Notes: generated by a model not told the origin, from the letters alone. A stretch of 11,036 nucleotides of DNA from CAMYMG01 sp038259455 (GCA_038259455.1 JBBSOT010000145.1:1-11036); one strand, 5' to 3'; positions 1-7,294 are shown, counted from the stretch's first letter. A program made the numbers and translations.

Positions 1-1
1 G

Positions 2-1774
2 CGCTTGCGCATTGCCGAGGAAACCATGGAGATCTACGCGCCACTGGCCGGGCGCATGGGCATGCAAGGCATGCGCGAGGAGTTGGAGGAACTGGCGTTC
101 CGGCAGATCAATCCGGAAGCCTACCGGACGGTCCCGGAAAGGTTGGCCGCGATTTTCGAGAAGAATCGCGGCGTAGTCGTCGAGATCGAGCAGTCCCTCT
201 CCAGCCTGTTTGAAAAGAACGGCATCACGGCCTCGGTTAAAAGCCGCCAGAAGAAGCCCTGGTCGGTCTTCCGCAAGATGGAAGCAAAGGCGCTGTCATT
301 CGAACAGCTGTCGGACATTTTCGGGTTCCGGGCCATCGTTGACAGCGTCGAGGATTGCTACCGCGCGCTTGGCGCTATCCATACCACCTGGTCGATGGTT
401 CCCGGTCGGTTCAAGGATTACATCTCGACGCCGAAGCAGAACGATTACCGGTCAATTCATACCACGATCGTCGGGCCGTCGCGGCAGCGCATCGAGTTGC
501 AGATTCGCACGCGCGAGATGAACAACATCGCAGAATACGGCGTTGCCGCTCATGCGCTCTACAAGGACACTGGCGGCAAGGTAACGGGTTCGGCGCCGGC
601 GATCTCCAAGGAAACCAACGCCTATGCGTGGCTGCGACGGACAATCGAGCAGCTTGCTGAAGGCGACAATCCTGAAGACTTCCTGGAGAACACAAGGCTT
701 GAGCTGTTTCAGGATCAGGTATTCTGCTTCACCCCGAAAGGCATGTTGATCGCGCTGCCGCGCGGCGCCATTCCCATCGATTTCGCCTATGCGGTTCATA
801 CCGACGTAGGCGACACATGTGTTGGCGCAAAGGTGAACGGGCGCATCATGCCTTTGATGACCGAGCTCAAGAATGGCGATGAAGTCGAGATCATCAGGTC
901 GAAGGCGCAAGTGCCGCCTGCGGCCTGGGAGTCCATGGTCGTTACCGGAAAGGCCCGCGCCGCCATTCGCCGGGCGACCAAGAACGCGATCCGCAAGCAG
1001 TTCTCCGGCCTTGGCATGCGCATTCTCGAGCGCGCTTTCGAGCGCGCCGGAAAGACATACACGAAGGAAAGCCTGAAGCCTGTGCTGCATCGCCTGGCAC
1101 GCAAGGACATTGAGGATGTGCTGGCATCGGTTGGCCGGGGCGAACTTGCATCGACCGATGTGGTCAAGGCCGTGTTCCCGGATTTCAAGGACGAGCGCGT
1201 GACGCCGCCGCCGCCCAAGCAACGCGAGGAAGGCTGGTTCAATCTTCGAAACGCGGCGGGAATGCTGTTTCAGTTGCCCGGTCGTTCGCCCAAGAAGGGC
1301 AAGCCGGACGTGGGCGTGCGGGATGGGGCCGTTCCGATCCGCGGCGTTCGCGGCGATCTCCCGGTTCGGTTTGCCGAGGAGGGAGCCGTACCCGGTGACC
1401 GGATCGTCGGCATATTGCAGCCGGGATCGGGCATAACGATCTATCCGATCCAGTCGCCGTCTCTCCAGGCATTTGATGATCAGCCCGAGCGCTGGATCGA
1501 TGTGCGTTGGGATATCGATGAGACCAACAAGGAGCGATTTCCGGCACGTATTGCGGTCACGGCGATCAATGCGCCCGGTTCGCTTGCCGAAATCACCCAG
1601 GTCATCGCGGTCAACGATGCAAACATCCATATGCTGTCGATGATCAGGACCGCACCTGACTTTACCGAAATGCTGATCGATATCGAGGTTTGGGATCTGA
1701 AGCACCTCAGCCGGTTGCTGACGCAGCTCAAGGACAATACCAGCGTCAGCGATGCCAGGCGCGTGAACGGCTGA
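2..1774 (+). CDS. rel: Bifunctional (p)ppGpp synthetase/hydrolase (RSH family), 5'-truncated by the window edge
   Basis: RSH enzyme that makes and degrades (p)ppGpp, the stringent-response alarmone, in the cytoplasm. About 590 C-terminal residues are present; full RSH proteins are usually about 740, so the N-terminal HD hydrolase domain lies before base 1. The TTG at 5 is internal, since the reading frame is open to the edge. Counting from that TTG, the synthetase domain spans roughly residues 50-190, with RFKDYI at 135-140. This RXKD motif marks the bifunctional Rel/SpoT type; monofunctional RelA has EXDD. The TGS domain is at about 237-298, a helical region and proline-rich linker follow (PPPP at 401-404), and an ACT domain is at 511-580. 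The usual zinc-finger-like segment (about 444-500) has no Cys or His. The gene ends 12 nt before pyrE, so the two are probably co-transcribed. The family assignment is secure; naming it rel rather than spoT or rsh is convention. Confidence 0.96.
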   Translation, partial: RLRIAEETMEIYAPLAGRMGMQGMREELEELAFRQINPEAYRTVPERLAAIFEKNRGVVVEIEQSLSSLFEKNGITASVKSRQKKPWSVFRKMEAKALSFEQLSDIFGFRAIVDSVEDCYRALGAIHTTWSMVPGRFKDYISTPKQNDYRSIHTTIVGPSRQRIELQIRTREMNNIAEYGVAAHALYKDTGGKVTGSAPAISKETNAYAWLRRTIEQLAEGDNPEDFLENTRLELFQDQVFCFTPKGMLIALPRGAIPIDFAYAVHTDVGDTCVGAKVNGRIMPLMTELKNGDEVEIIRSKAQVPPAAWESMVVTGKARAAIRRATKNAIRKQFSGLGMRILERAFERAGKTYTKESLKPVLHRLARKDIEDVLASVGRGELASTDVVKAVFPDFKDERVTPPPPKQREEGWFNLRNAAGMLFQLPGRSPKKGKPDVGVRDGAVPIRGVRGDLPVRFAEEGAVPGDRIVGILQPGSGITIYPIQSPSLQAFDDQPERWIDVRWDIDETNKERFPARIAVTAINAPGSLAEITQVIAVNDANIHMLSMIRTAPDFTEMLIDIEVWDLKHLSRLLTQLKDNTSVSDARRVNG

Positions 1775-1786
1775 ATTGGAACACAA

Positions 1787-2365
1787 ATGGACACCAGTGA
1801 AGTAATTGACATCTTTCGTGAGGCCGGCGCGGTGATGGAAGGCCATTTCATCCTGACTTCCGGCCGGCGCAGCCCTATCTTCCTGCAAAAGGCCCGCGTC
1901 TTCATGCATGCCGACAAGACGGAGAAGCTTTGCCGCGCCTTGGCCACCAAGATCCGTGCGCAGGTGCCAGGCAAGATCGACTACGTCGTCGGTCCCGCAA
2001 TCGGCGGCCTCATTCCGGCCTATGAGACGTCCCGGCATCTTGGCGTCCCGGCAATCTGGGTCGAACGAGAGGAAGGCAAGTTCAGATTGCGCCGCTTCGA
2101 GATGGAGAAGGGAGCCAGGGTCGTCATTGTCGAAGACATCGTGACAACCGGCCTGTCGATCAGGGAAACAATTAATTGCCTGCGCGAACTGGATGCTGAA
2201 GTCGTGGCCGCAGCCTGCATAATTGACCGTTCGGCGGGGAAGACGGATGTCGGTGTCCCGCTGATCGCCCTGGCCGAATACGAGGTTCCTTCATACTCCG
2301 CCGATAGCCTGCCTGCGGAACTGGCGAAGATCCCGGCTGTTAAGCCTGGCAGTCGCAACATTTAA
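1787..2365 (+). CDS. pyrE: Orotate phosphoribosyltransferase
   Basis: Cytosolic enzyme of de novo pyrimidine synthesis that transfers the phosphoribosyl group of PRPP to orotate, giving OMP. The 192-residue length suits the alphaproteobacterial form. The PRPP-binding signature is at residues 112-124, with hydrophobic residues followed by EDIVTTG. An N-terminal GHFILTSGRRSP (19-30) matches the substrate-binding strand and loop of the family, and REEGKFRLRRF (94-104) fits the flexible catalytic loop. The ATG start is 12 nt after the rel stop; only a weak GGA upstream resembles a ribosome site, so translation may depend partly on coupling to rel. Nothing looks broken or unusual. Confidence 0.96.
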   Translation: MDTSEVIDIFREAGAVMEGHFILTSGRRSPIFLQKARVFMHADKTEKLCRALATKIRAQVPGKIDYVVGPAIGGLIPAYETSRHLGVPAIWVEREEGKFRLRRFEMEKGARVVIVEDIVTTGLSIRETINCLRELDAEVVAAACIIDRSAGKTDVGVPLIALAEYEVPSYSADSLPAELAKIPAVKPGSRNI

Positions 2366-2408
2366 CCTCACACTTGTCCCGGGCCATTGAAAGTCGATAA
2401 ATAGCGCT

Positions 2409-2999
2409 ATGCTTTTCAAACGCAGAACCCCGATAGAGTTTTGGGAGCGGTTCAGAATCTGGTTCTGGCCGCGCCGGTCATTCTGGCGTTCGGCCAAATA
2501 CTTCGCCAAACGCGTGCTCAGGTTGCGGGCGACGCCACATGCCATCGCAGCCGGTGTGGCGTCGGGGGTTTTCATTTCGTTTCTGCCGATTCCCGGCTTT
2601 CATGTTGTGCTTGCCGCCGTTGTCGCATGGTGTTTTGCGGCCAATGTGGTCGCATCGGCAATCGGGACAGCATTCGGCAACCCACTCACATTCCCGCTGA
2701 TCTGGGGGACGACCTATGAGCTTGGTCACCTGATCCTCAATGGCGGATCGACAGTCCGCGAGGCGCCGCCCCGTCTGGGCGCGCTTTTGCGAAACCTCGA
2801 ACTTTCCCAACTGTGGGAGCCGCTGCTCAAGCCAATGACAATCGGCGCAATTCCACTGGGCCTGCTCTTTGGCTTGGTCACCTATTTCCTGACGAGGTGG
2901 ACGGTTGCGGCTTTCCATGCGCGCCGGCAGGCCAGACTTGCCGCGCGAAGCCCCGGGCAGTCCGACACGGGCCGATCGCGCGTTGCAGCGACCCCATGA
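2409..2999 (+). CDS. DUF2062 domain-containing small membrane protein
   Basis: This 196-residue protein is recognisable as DUF2062 but has no established function. It has a basic, aromatic-rich N-terminus (residues 1-40, many R/K/W/F) expected to lie on the cytoplasmic membrane face. Two adjacent hydrophobic segments follow (about 45-60 and 64-84), then the family hallmark GTAFGNPLTFP (86-96). A more polar middle and a third membrane segment (about 144-165) precede a polar basic tail. The start fits related proteins but has no convincing Shine-Dalgarno sequence. Its stop overlaps the acpS start by 4 nt (ATGA), which implies translational coupling to acpS. Sitting beside acpS and lepB suggests an envelope-related role, but that is inference only. 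Confidence 0.88.
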   Translation: MLFKRRTPIEFWERFRIWFWPRRSFWRSAKYFAKRVLRLRATPHAIAAGVASGVFISFLPIPGFHVVLAAVVAWCFAANVVASAIGTAFGNPLTFPLIWGTTYELGHLILNGGSTVREAPPRLGALLRNLELSQLWEPLLKPMTIGAIPLGLLFGLVTYFLTRWTVAAFHARRQARLAARSPGQSDTGRSRVAATP

Positions 3000-3397
3000 T
3001 TTTGGGCATTGGCAGCGACCTCATCGACATCCGCCGGATAGAACGGTCACTGGAGCGCTATGGCGAGCGCTTCGTGGTGCGCATATTCACCGAGATCGAG
3101 CAGGAAAAGTCGGAACGACGCAAGCAGCGTGGCGCCTCATACGCCAAGCGCTTTGCCGCAAAAGAGGCGTGTTCGAAGGCGCTTGGATGCGGCATCGCAC
3201 AAGGTGTGTTCTGGCGCGACATGGGCGTGGTCAACCTACCGGGCGGCAAGCCGACGATGCATTTGACCGGTGGCGCCGCAGTGCAGCTTGAAAAGATGAT
3301 GCCGCCCGGGCACAAGCCAGTGATCCATTTGACCATCACCGACGATTTTCCGCTTGCTCAGGCATTTGTGGTTATCGAGGCAACGCCTCACGGATAG
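2996..3397 (+). CDS. acpS: Holo-[acyl-carrier-protein] synthase
   Basis: AcpS moves the 4'-phosphopantetheine arm of coenzyme A onto a serine of acyl carrier protein, which is needed for fatty acid synthesis. The 133-residue product has both family signatures. IGSDLIDIRRIE at 5-16 contains the Mg-binding Asp8, and KRFAAKEACSKAL at 51-63 contains Glu57 and the CoA/Mg-binding region. The ATG at 2996 was chosen because the protein then begins exactly at the conserved MILGIGSDL; the frame is open further upstream (from 2813), but that extension only overlaps DUF2062. The ATGA overlap with DUF2062 and the lack of a clear ribosome site point to translational coupling. Confidence 0.96.
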   Translation: MILGIGSDLIDIRRIERSLERYGERFVVRIFTEIEQEKSERRKQRGASYAKRFAAKEACSKALGCGIAQGVFWRDMGVVNLPGGKPTMHLTGGAAVQLEKMMPPGHKPVIHLTITDDFPLAQAFVVIEATPHG

Positions 3398-3430
3398 ATT
3401 GCGCCGATAAGCCGCCGGCCCTGCATTGTG

Positions 3431-3459
3431 ATTGCCCCTCGCAGCTTCACCCCTTATAT
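3431..3459 (+). promoter_or_regulatory. Possible sigma-70-type promoter for lepB
   Basis: The 86-bp acpS-lepB gap is the longest on the + strand before era. It holds TTGCCC (3432-3437), a partial match to the alphaproteobacterial -35 box, and TTATAT (3454-3459) as a possible -10, spaced 16 nt apart. A start point near 3466 would leave a short leader containing the GAGGA at about 3475. Both boxes are imperfect, so this is only a candidate. Confidence 0.33.
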
Positions 3460-3483
3460 GCATCGACCACAAACGAGGACGAA

Positions 3484-4233
3484 ATGAGCGTGGCTGACAG
3501 ATCCCAGAAGAAATCCGGCGGCCTTGGCGAGACCGTAAGCGTCATCGTCCAGGCATTGTTGCTGGCACTGGTCATACGCAGCCTGCTGTTCCAGCCGTTC
3601 TCGATCCCATCCGGGTCAATGCGCCCGACACTGCTTGAGGGCGACTATCTCTTCGTCACCAAATGGGCATACGGCTACTCGCGTTATTCGCTGCCCTTCT
3701 CGCCCGATCTGTTTTCGGGGCGCATCTGGGACTCCGCGCCCGAGCGTGGCGATGTCGCCGTGTTCAAGTTTCCGCCAAACCCGTCGCTCGACTACATCAA
3801 ACGCGTGATCGGCCTGCCCGGCGACCGAATCCAGGTCAGGGAAGGCGTGCTCTACATCAACGATGAGGCCGTGCCGCGAGAGAAGATCGGTGAGATAAAC
3901 AATCCCGACATTACGGAGGTCAACCGGCCGGTCGACGTCTATCGTGAGACCCTGCCGAATGGCGTTTCCTACGACACGCTCGATCTGACGCCCAACTCGA
4001 GTGGCGACAACACGCGAGAGTTCGTGGTGCCGGCCGGCCACTATTTCATGATGGGTGACAACCGGGACAATTCGGCCGACAGTCGTTTTACGGTCGGCTA
4101 TGTGCCGGAGGACCATCTGGTCGGCCGCGCCAATATCATCTTCTTCTCGATAGCCGGCGGCGCCAGCCCGCTGGAAATCTGGAAGTGGCCGGCCGACATG
4201 CGCCCTTCACGGCTCTTCACATTCGTCAAATAG
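3484..4233 (+). CDS. lepB: Signal peptidase I
   Basis: Membrane-bound serine protease with a Ser/Lys dyad that cleaves signal peptides from exported proteins on the periplasmic side. The product has 249 residues: a short polar N-terminus, one membrane anchor at about 17-36, and the catalytic domain. SGSMRPTL at 43-50 carries the nucleophile Ser45. YIKRVIGLPGD at 104-114 carries the general base Lys106. GDNRDNSADSR at 191-201 is the conserved C-terminal box. The ATG has a good GAGGA ribosome site about 5 nt upstream. The single anchor is simpler than the two-anchor E. coli enzyme and is common in alphaproteobacteria. A possible promoter lies in the upstream gap, and rnc follows 18 bp after the stop. 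Confidence 0.97.
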   Translation: MSVADRSQKKSGGLGETVSVIVQALLLALVIRSLLFQPFSIPSGSMRPTLLEGDYLFVTKWAYGYSRYSLPFSPDLFSGRIWDSAPERGDVAVFKFPPNPSLDYIKRVIGLPGDRIQVREGVLYINDEAVPREKIGEINNPDITEVNRPVDVYRETLPNGVSYDTLDLTPNSSGDNTREFVVPAGHYFMMGDNRDNSADSRFTVGYVPEDHLVGRANIIFFSIAGGASPLEIWKWPADMRPSRLFTFVK

Positions 4234-4254
4234 CATGGGCAGGCCCGGCCCATG
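4234..4254 (+). promoter_or_regulatory. Hairpin enclosing the rnc start codon
   Basis: CATGGGC (4234-4240) and GCCCATG (4248-4254) form a perfect 7-bp stem with a 7-nt loop AGGCCCG. It starts on the base after the lepB TAG, and its 3' arm ends with the rnc ATG. The structure is read directly from the sequence. A role in limiting free initiation on rnc, or in coupling it to lepB translation, is inference. Confidence 0.5.
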
Positions 4255-4965
4255 GCGTTGAATCGGCCGACCGGCGAGGCGCTCGCGGCTGCGCTCGCCA
4301 CTGTAACAGGGCATGTCTTTCGCGATTTCGCGCTCATGCAGCGCGCGCTCACCCATTCAAGCGCGCGCGGCAAGACCTATGACAATGAGCGCCTTGAATT
4401 TCTCGGGGACCGCGTTCTTGGCCTGGTCGTGACGGACATGCTTTTTTCAACCTATCCGGAAGCAACACAGGGCGAACTGGCTGTGCGGTTGAGCGCACTG
4501 GTTTCGGGCGCCACCTGCGCCGAAATTGCCGAATCGATAGGCCTCGTTCCTCTCATCCATGCCGATTCCGGCGTTCGTCAGGCCAAATCGAAGGCCCGTA
4601 ACGTTCGCGCCGATGCGATTGAGGCGTTGATCGCCGCCATATACCTCGACGCCGGCCTTGGTGCTGCGCGAAGCTTCATCCTGCGCTATTGGGAGCCGTT
4701 GTCGAAGGCGGTGGTGAAGGTGCCGCGCGATCCCAAGACCGAGTTGCAGGAATGGGCTCATCAGGCAGCGCAAGCCGCGCCCGCCTATAAGGTCGAGGGC
4801 CGCGACGGACCTGATCACGAGCCGCGATTCACCGTCAGCGTTGCTGTCACGGGCTTTGCGACCTCGACGGGAAGCGGACGCTCCAAGCGCGAGGCCGAGC
4901 AGGCCGCGGCGAGCGCCATGTTGCGGCGCGAAGGCGTCTGGGAACACGAAGGGAACGATGCGTGA
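4252..4965 (+). CDS. rnc: Ribonuclease III
   Basis: Double-strand-specific endoribonuclease that processes rRNA precursors and structured mRNAs. The 237-residue product has the signature NERLEFLGD at 45-53, with metal-binding Glu49 and Asp53, and a second catalytic pair Asp121/Glu124 in ADAIEALIAAIYLDAG (120-135). The C-terminal double-stranded-RNA-binding domain spans about 161-226, ending in the SKREAEQAAA helix (211-220). The ATG at 4252 is 18 bp after lepB; the nearby ATG at 4235 is out of frame. The start codon lies in a hairpin stem and has no strong ribosome site. The stop overlaps the era GTG by 4 nt, the common rnc-era pairing. Confidence 0.97.
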   Translation: MALNRPTGEALAAALATVTGHVFRDFALMQRALTHSSARGKTYDNERLEFLGDRVLGLVVTDMLFSTYPEATQGELAVRLSALVSGATCAEIAESIGLVPLIHADSGVRQAKSKARNVRADAIEALIAAIYLDAGLGAARSFILRYWEPLSKAVVKVPRDPKTELQEWAHQAAQAAPAYKVEGRDGPDHEPRFTVSVAVTGFATSTGSGRSKREAEQAAASAMLRREGVWEHEGNDA

Positions 4966-5876
4966 GCGAAGATAACGAAGAACGGCCGACGCATTCAGGC
5001 TTCGTCGCCCTGATAGGTGCACCCAATGCCGGCAAGTCGACGCTGGTCAACCAGCTTGTCGGCGCCAAGGTCTCGATCGTCACCCACAAGGTGCAAACGA
5101 CGCGTGCCATAGTGCGTGGCATTGCCACACATAATCGTGCGCAGATCGTCTTCGTGGACACACCCGGCATCTTCAAGCCCAAGCGCCGGCTCGATACGGC
5201 GATGGTCACCACCGCGTGGGGCGGTGCCAAGGATGCCGACGTCATTCTTGTGCTCATCGACGCCGAACGCGGCATAAAGGGCGATGCCGATGCCATGCTG
5301 GACCGTGTGGCGACTGCTGGCCAGCCCAAGATACTGATCCTCAACAAGCTCGACAGGGTGAAACCCGAATCGCTGCTCGCACTTTCGGAAGCGGCCAATG
5401 CACGGGTCGAATTCAAGCGCACATTCATGCTCTCCGCGCTGAATGGATCGGGTTGCAAGGATCTCCTCGACTATCTCGCCGAAACGCTGCCTGAAGGCCC
5501 TTGGTATTATCCGGAGGACCAGATATCGGACCTGCCAATGCGCCAGCTTGCTGCCGAGATAACCCGCGAAAAACTCTATTTGCGCCTGCATCAGGAACTC
5601 CCCTACGCTTCGCATATCGAAACCGAGAAGTGGGAGGAGAAGAAGGATGGCTCGGTGCGGATCGAGCAGGTCATCTACGTCGAGCGAGACAGCCAGAAGA
5701 AGATTGTGCTCGGTCACAAGGGAGAGACGATCCGGTCCATCGGCCAGGCGGCGCGCAAGGACATCGGCGACATCCTTGAACAGAAGGTGCATCTGTTTCT
5801 GTTCGTGAAGGTTCGCGAGAACTGGGGCAACGATCCCGAGCGCTATCGCGAGATGGGCCTGGAATTCCCCCACTGA
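4962..5876 (+). CDS. era: GTPase Era
   Basis: Era binds 16S rRNA near its 3' end and acts in 30S subunit maturation, linked to the cell cycle. The 304-residue product has the full GTPase set: GAPNAGKS (19-26, G1), DTPG (66-69, G3) and NKLD (128-131, G4). The C-terminal KH RNA-binding domain spans about 206-283, with the GHKG loop at 251-254. The start is a GTG overlapping the rnc stop (GTGA), with AAGGGA about 7 nt upstream as ribosome site, so both coupling and direct initiation are possible. Downstream, the next gene is convergent, with 39 bp between the two stop codons and no strong terminator. Confidence 0.97.
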   Translation: MSEDNEERPTHSGFVALIGAPNAGKSTLVNQLVGAKVSIVTHKVQTTRAIVRGIATHNRAQIVFVDTPGIFKPKRRLDTAMVTTAWGGAKDADVILVLIDAERGIKGDADAMLDRVATAGQPKILILNKLDRVKPESLLALSEAANARVEFKRTFMLSALNGSGCKDLLDYLAETLPEGPWYYPEDQISDLPMRQLAAEITREKLYLRLHQELPYASHIETEKWEEKKDGSVRIEQVIYVERDSQKKIVLGHKGETIRSIGQAARKDIGDILEQKVHLFLFVKVRENWGNDPERYREMGLEFPH

Positions 5877-5915
5877 GAGGTTTCAGTCGGACGCTCATGG
5901 GCGCCCCGAATTCGC

Positions 5916-6482
5916 TCAACCCGGAGAATTGCGTTCGGCGATCAGTCCGGCGGCAATCATGCCAACGAAGACAATGAGCGTGCCGACGCTTGTCGCGTTC
6001 AAGGTGACGAAACTGGTGTACTCCTCAGCGGAATATTGGTGCAGTGGCGCGCCGTAAAGGCCGCGCAATCCTGTGAAGACAGCAAAAGAAAGGGCCGTCA
6101 GCGCAATCGAAAACCAGCGCTCGCGCGGACGAAAAAACACGAAGGCGATCAACACGCATGGCAAAAGGAACATTTCGGCTCCCGATTCGATGCCGAACAC
6201 TTTGGCGCCGAGCGCCGTGTTCGCAATTCCGGTGAGCGGCAGCAGCGCGCGGCCGGCGCTGCCATTTAACCGGGAAACGGCTGGAACCGCGGCAAAGAAC
6301 GGCGTCGAGACAAACAGGTAGAACGCCGGGCCAATCTCTCCACTGACGAACCAATAGATGTAGAGCGGGTAGAAGGGCTGACTGCTGGCGACAACCAAGG
6401 CGACCAGGTTGGCGGATGCAACCAGCGGCTCGTCATGCGCCATGTACTCTCGCAGACTTTGGAGCAGCTTCGACCACCCCAT
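5916..6482 (-). CDS. Hypothetical membrane protein with about six transmembrane segments, sensor-module-like
   Basis: I cannot assign this 188-residue protein to a named family. Hydrophobic segments lie at about 22-46, 51-70, 77-97, 101-117, 122-144 and 156-182, so about six membrane helices fill almost the whole protein, with a short N-terminus and a four- to six-residue tail. SGAEMFLLP (100-108) followed by FFRPRERW (116-123) resembles the middle of the multi-helix membrane sensor modules found before class III nucleotide cyclases and histidine kinases; here no output domain follows. The likeness is recalled, not searched. Its ATG comes 2 nt after the stop of the DUF1295 gene and has a GGGAAAG ribosome site inside that gene's end, so the two form an operon. 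The complete frame and tight spacing make it a likely real gene. Confidence 0.8.
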   Translation of the reverse strand: MGWSKLLQSLREYMAHDEPLVASANLVALVVASSQPFYPLYIYWFVSGEIGPAFYLFVSTPFFAAVPAVSRLNGSAGRALLPLTGIANTALGAKVFGIESGAEMFLLPCVLIAFVFFRPRERWFSIALTALSFAVFTGLRGLYGAPLHQYSAEEYTSFVTLNATSVGTLIVFVGMIAAGLIAERNSPG

Positions 6483-6484
6483 CG

Positions 6485-7294
6485 CTATTTCTTTCCCGCG
6501 GACGGTCCGGGCCAGAACGCGTTGACGCGCGCCTGGTACGCGCGGAAACGATCGCCGCGCGATTTCAGCATATGCGCCTCAAGCGGTGGAATGCCTGACA
6601 CGTGCACGAGCAACCAGTACATCATGGCCGGAGCGGCAAGCGCCACCCATCCCCACCAGTAGTTGCCTGTCAGGTCAATGGCGATGAGCGGGTAGGCGAC
6701 CCAGCCCAGCCATTCGAAGAAATAGTTGGGATGCCGGCTGACGCCCCACAGGCCAACATCGCAGACGCGGCCCTTGTTGGCGGGATCGGAACCGAAACGC
6801 CTCAACTGTCGGTCGGCGACCGCTTCGCCCCACAGCGAAACAATCAGCACCGCGATGCCGAGCCAATCCCCGGCACGAAGGTCGGGCGCCGGATTGTGGG
6901 CGGCGGCGGCGATGGCAATCACCAGCACGAAACCTGCCGCTGCCTGAATTTGCAGGAACCAGAAAAGCCGGCGGCGAAAGTCCGAGCCCCATTCCTTGCG
7001 CAGTTCAGCATAGCGTGGGTCGTCGCCGCCCTTGCGCGTACGTGCGACAATGTGCAGGCCGAGGCGCAGCCCCCAGATGGCCGCAAGACCGGCGACGATC
7101 CATGCACGCAAGGTGGGGAAGGGATCACCGCTAATTGGCACCAGGGCTGCTGCAAAGCCGATGGTGCCGGTTGCAAGTGACCACGTGGCGTCGACCCAAC
7201 CCGACTTGCCGGTGCGGATTGCGACAGACCACGCAACTCCCATGGCCCCAGATATGGCGATGGCAACCGAAATCAGCAGAATGATAAGCGTCAT
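6485..7294 (-). CDS. DUF1295 / steroid 5-alpha-reductase-like membrane protein
   Basis: The 269-residue membrane protein belongs to the DUF1295 family, related to the C-terminal domain of steroid 5-alpha reductases and isoprenylcysteine methyltransferase-type enzymes. Substrate and reaction are unknown. It has several hydrophobic segments (about 2-24, 39-54, 64-84, 110-132, 143-158, 195-230). The family core is at 180-195, including GVSRHPNYFFEW, where related reductases bind cofactor. The C-terminal ending ARVNAFWPG (255-263) is also typical. The start ATG at 7294 was chosen because it begins directly with a membrane helix and has GGGA upstream; the open frame extends to 7633, but that part overlaps recO on the other strand and does not look coding. 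First gene of a two-gene minus-strand unit. Confidence 0.87.
   Translation of the reverse strand: MTLIILLISVAIAISGAMGVAWSVAIRTGKSGWVDATWSLATGTIGFAAALVPISGDPFPTLRAWIVAGLAAIWGLRLGLHIVARTRKGGDDPRYAELRKEWGSDFRRRLFWFLQIQAAAGFVLVIAIAAAAHNPAPDLRAGDWLGIAVLIVSLWGEAVADRQLRRFGSDPANKGRVCDVGLWGVSRHPNYFFEWLGWVAYPLIAIDLTGNYWWGWVALAAPAMMYWLLVHVSGIPPLEAHMLKSRGDRFRAYQARVNAFWPGPSAGKK

Noticed and set aside
452..2038. Long minus-strand open frame (528 codons) across rel and the start of pyrE
   Set aside because: It lies opposite two clearly recognised genes, has low-complexity Arg/His/Leu-rich content with no family likeness, and is typical of antisense frames in high-GC DNA.
4995..5873. Minus-strand frame of 292 codons opposite era
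   Set aside because: Era has every expected GTPase and KH motif on the + strand. The antisense frame mirrors its codon structure and shows no recognisable domain.
5872..5887. ACTGA/TCAGT repeat around the era stop as a terminator
   Set aside because: The stem is only 5 bp, AT-balanced, with a 6-nt loop and no T run, so it is too weak to call.
5862..5914. Repeated GAATTC-containing palindromes after era
   Set aside because: These are 6- to 8-bp chance palindromes (GGAATTCC, GGGCGCCC, GAATTC) with no spacing pattern or conserved flanks.
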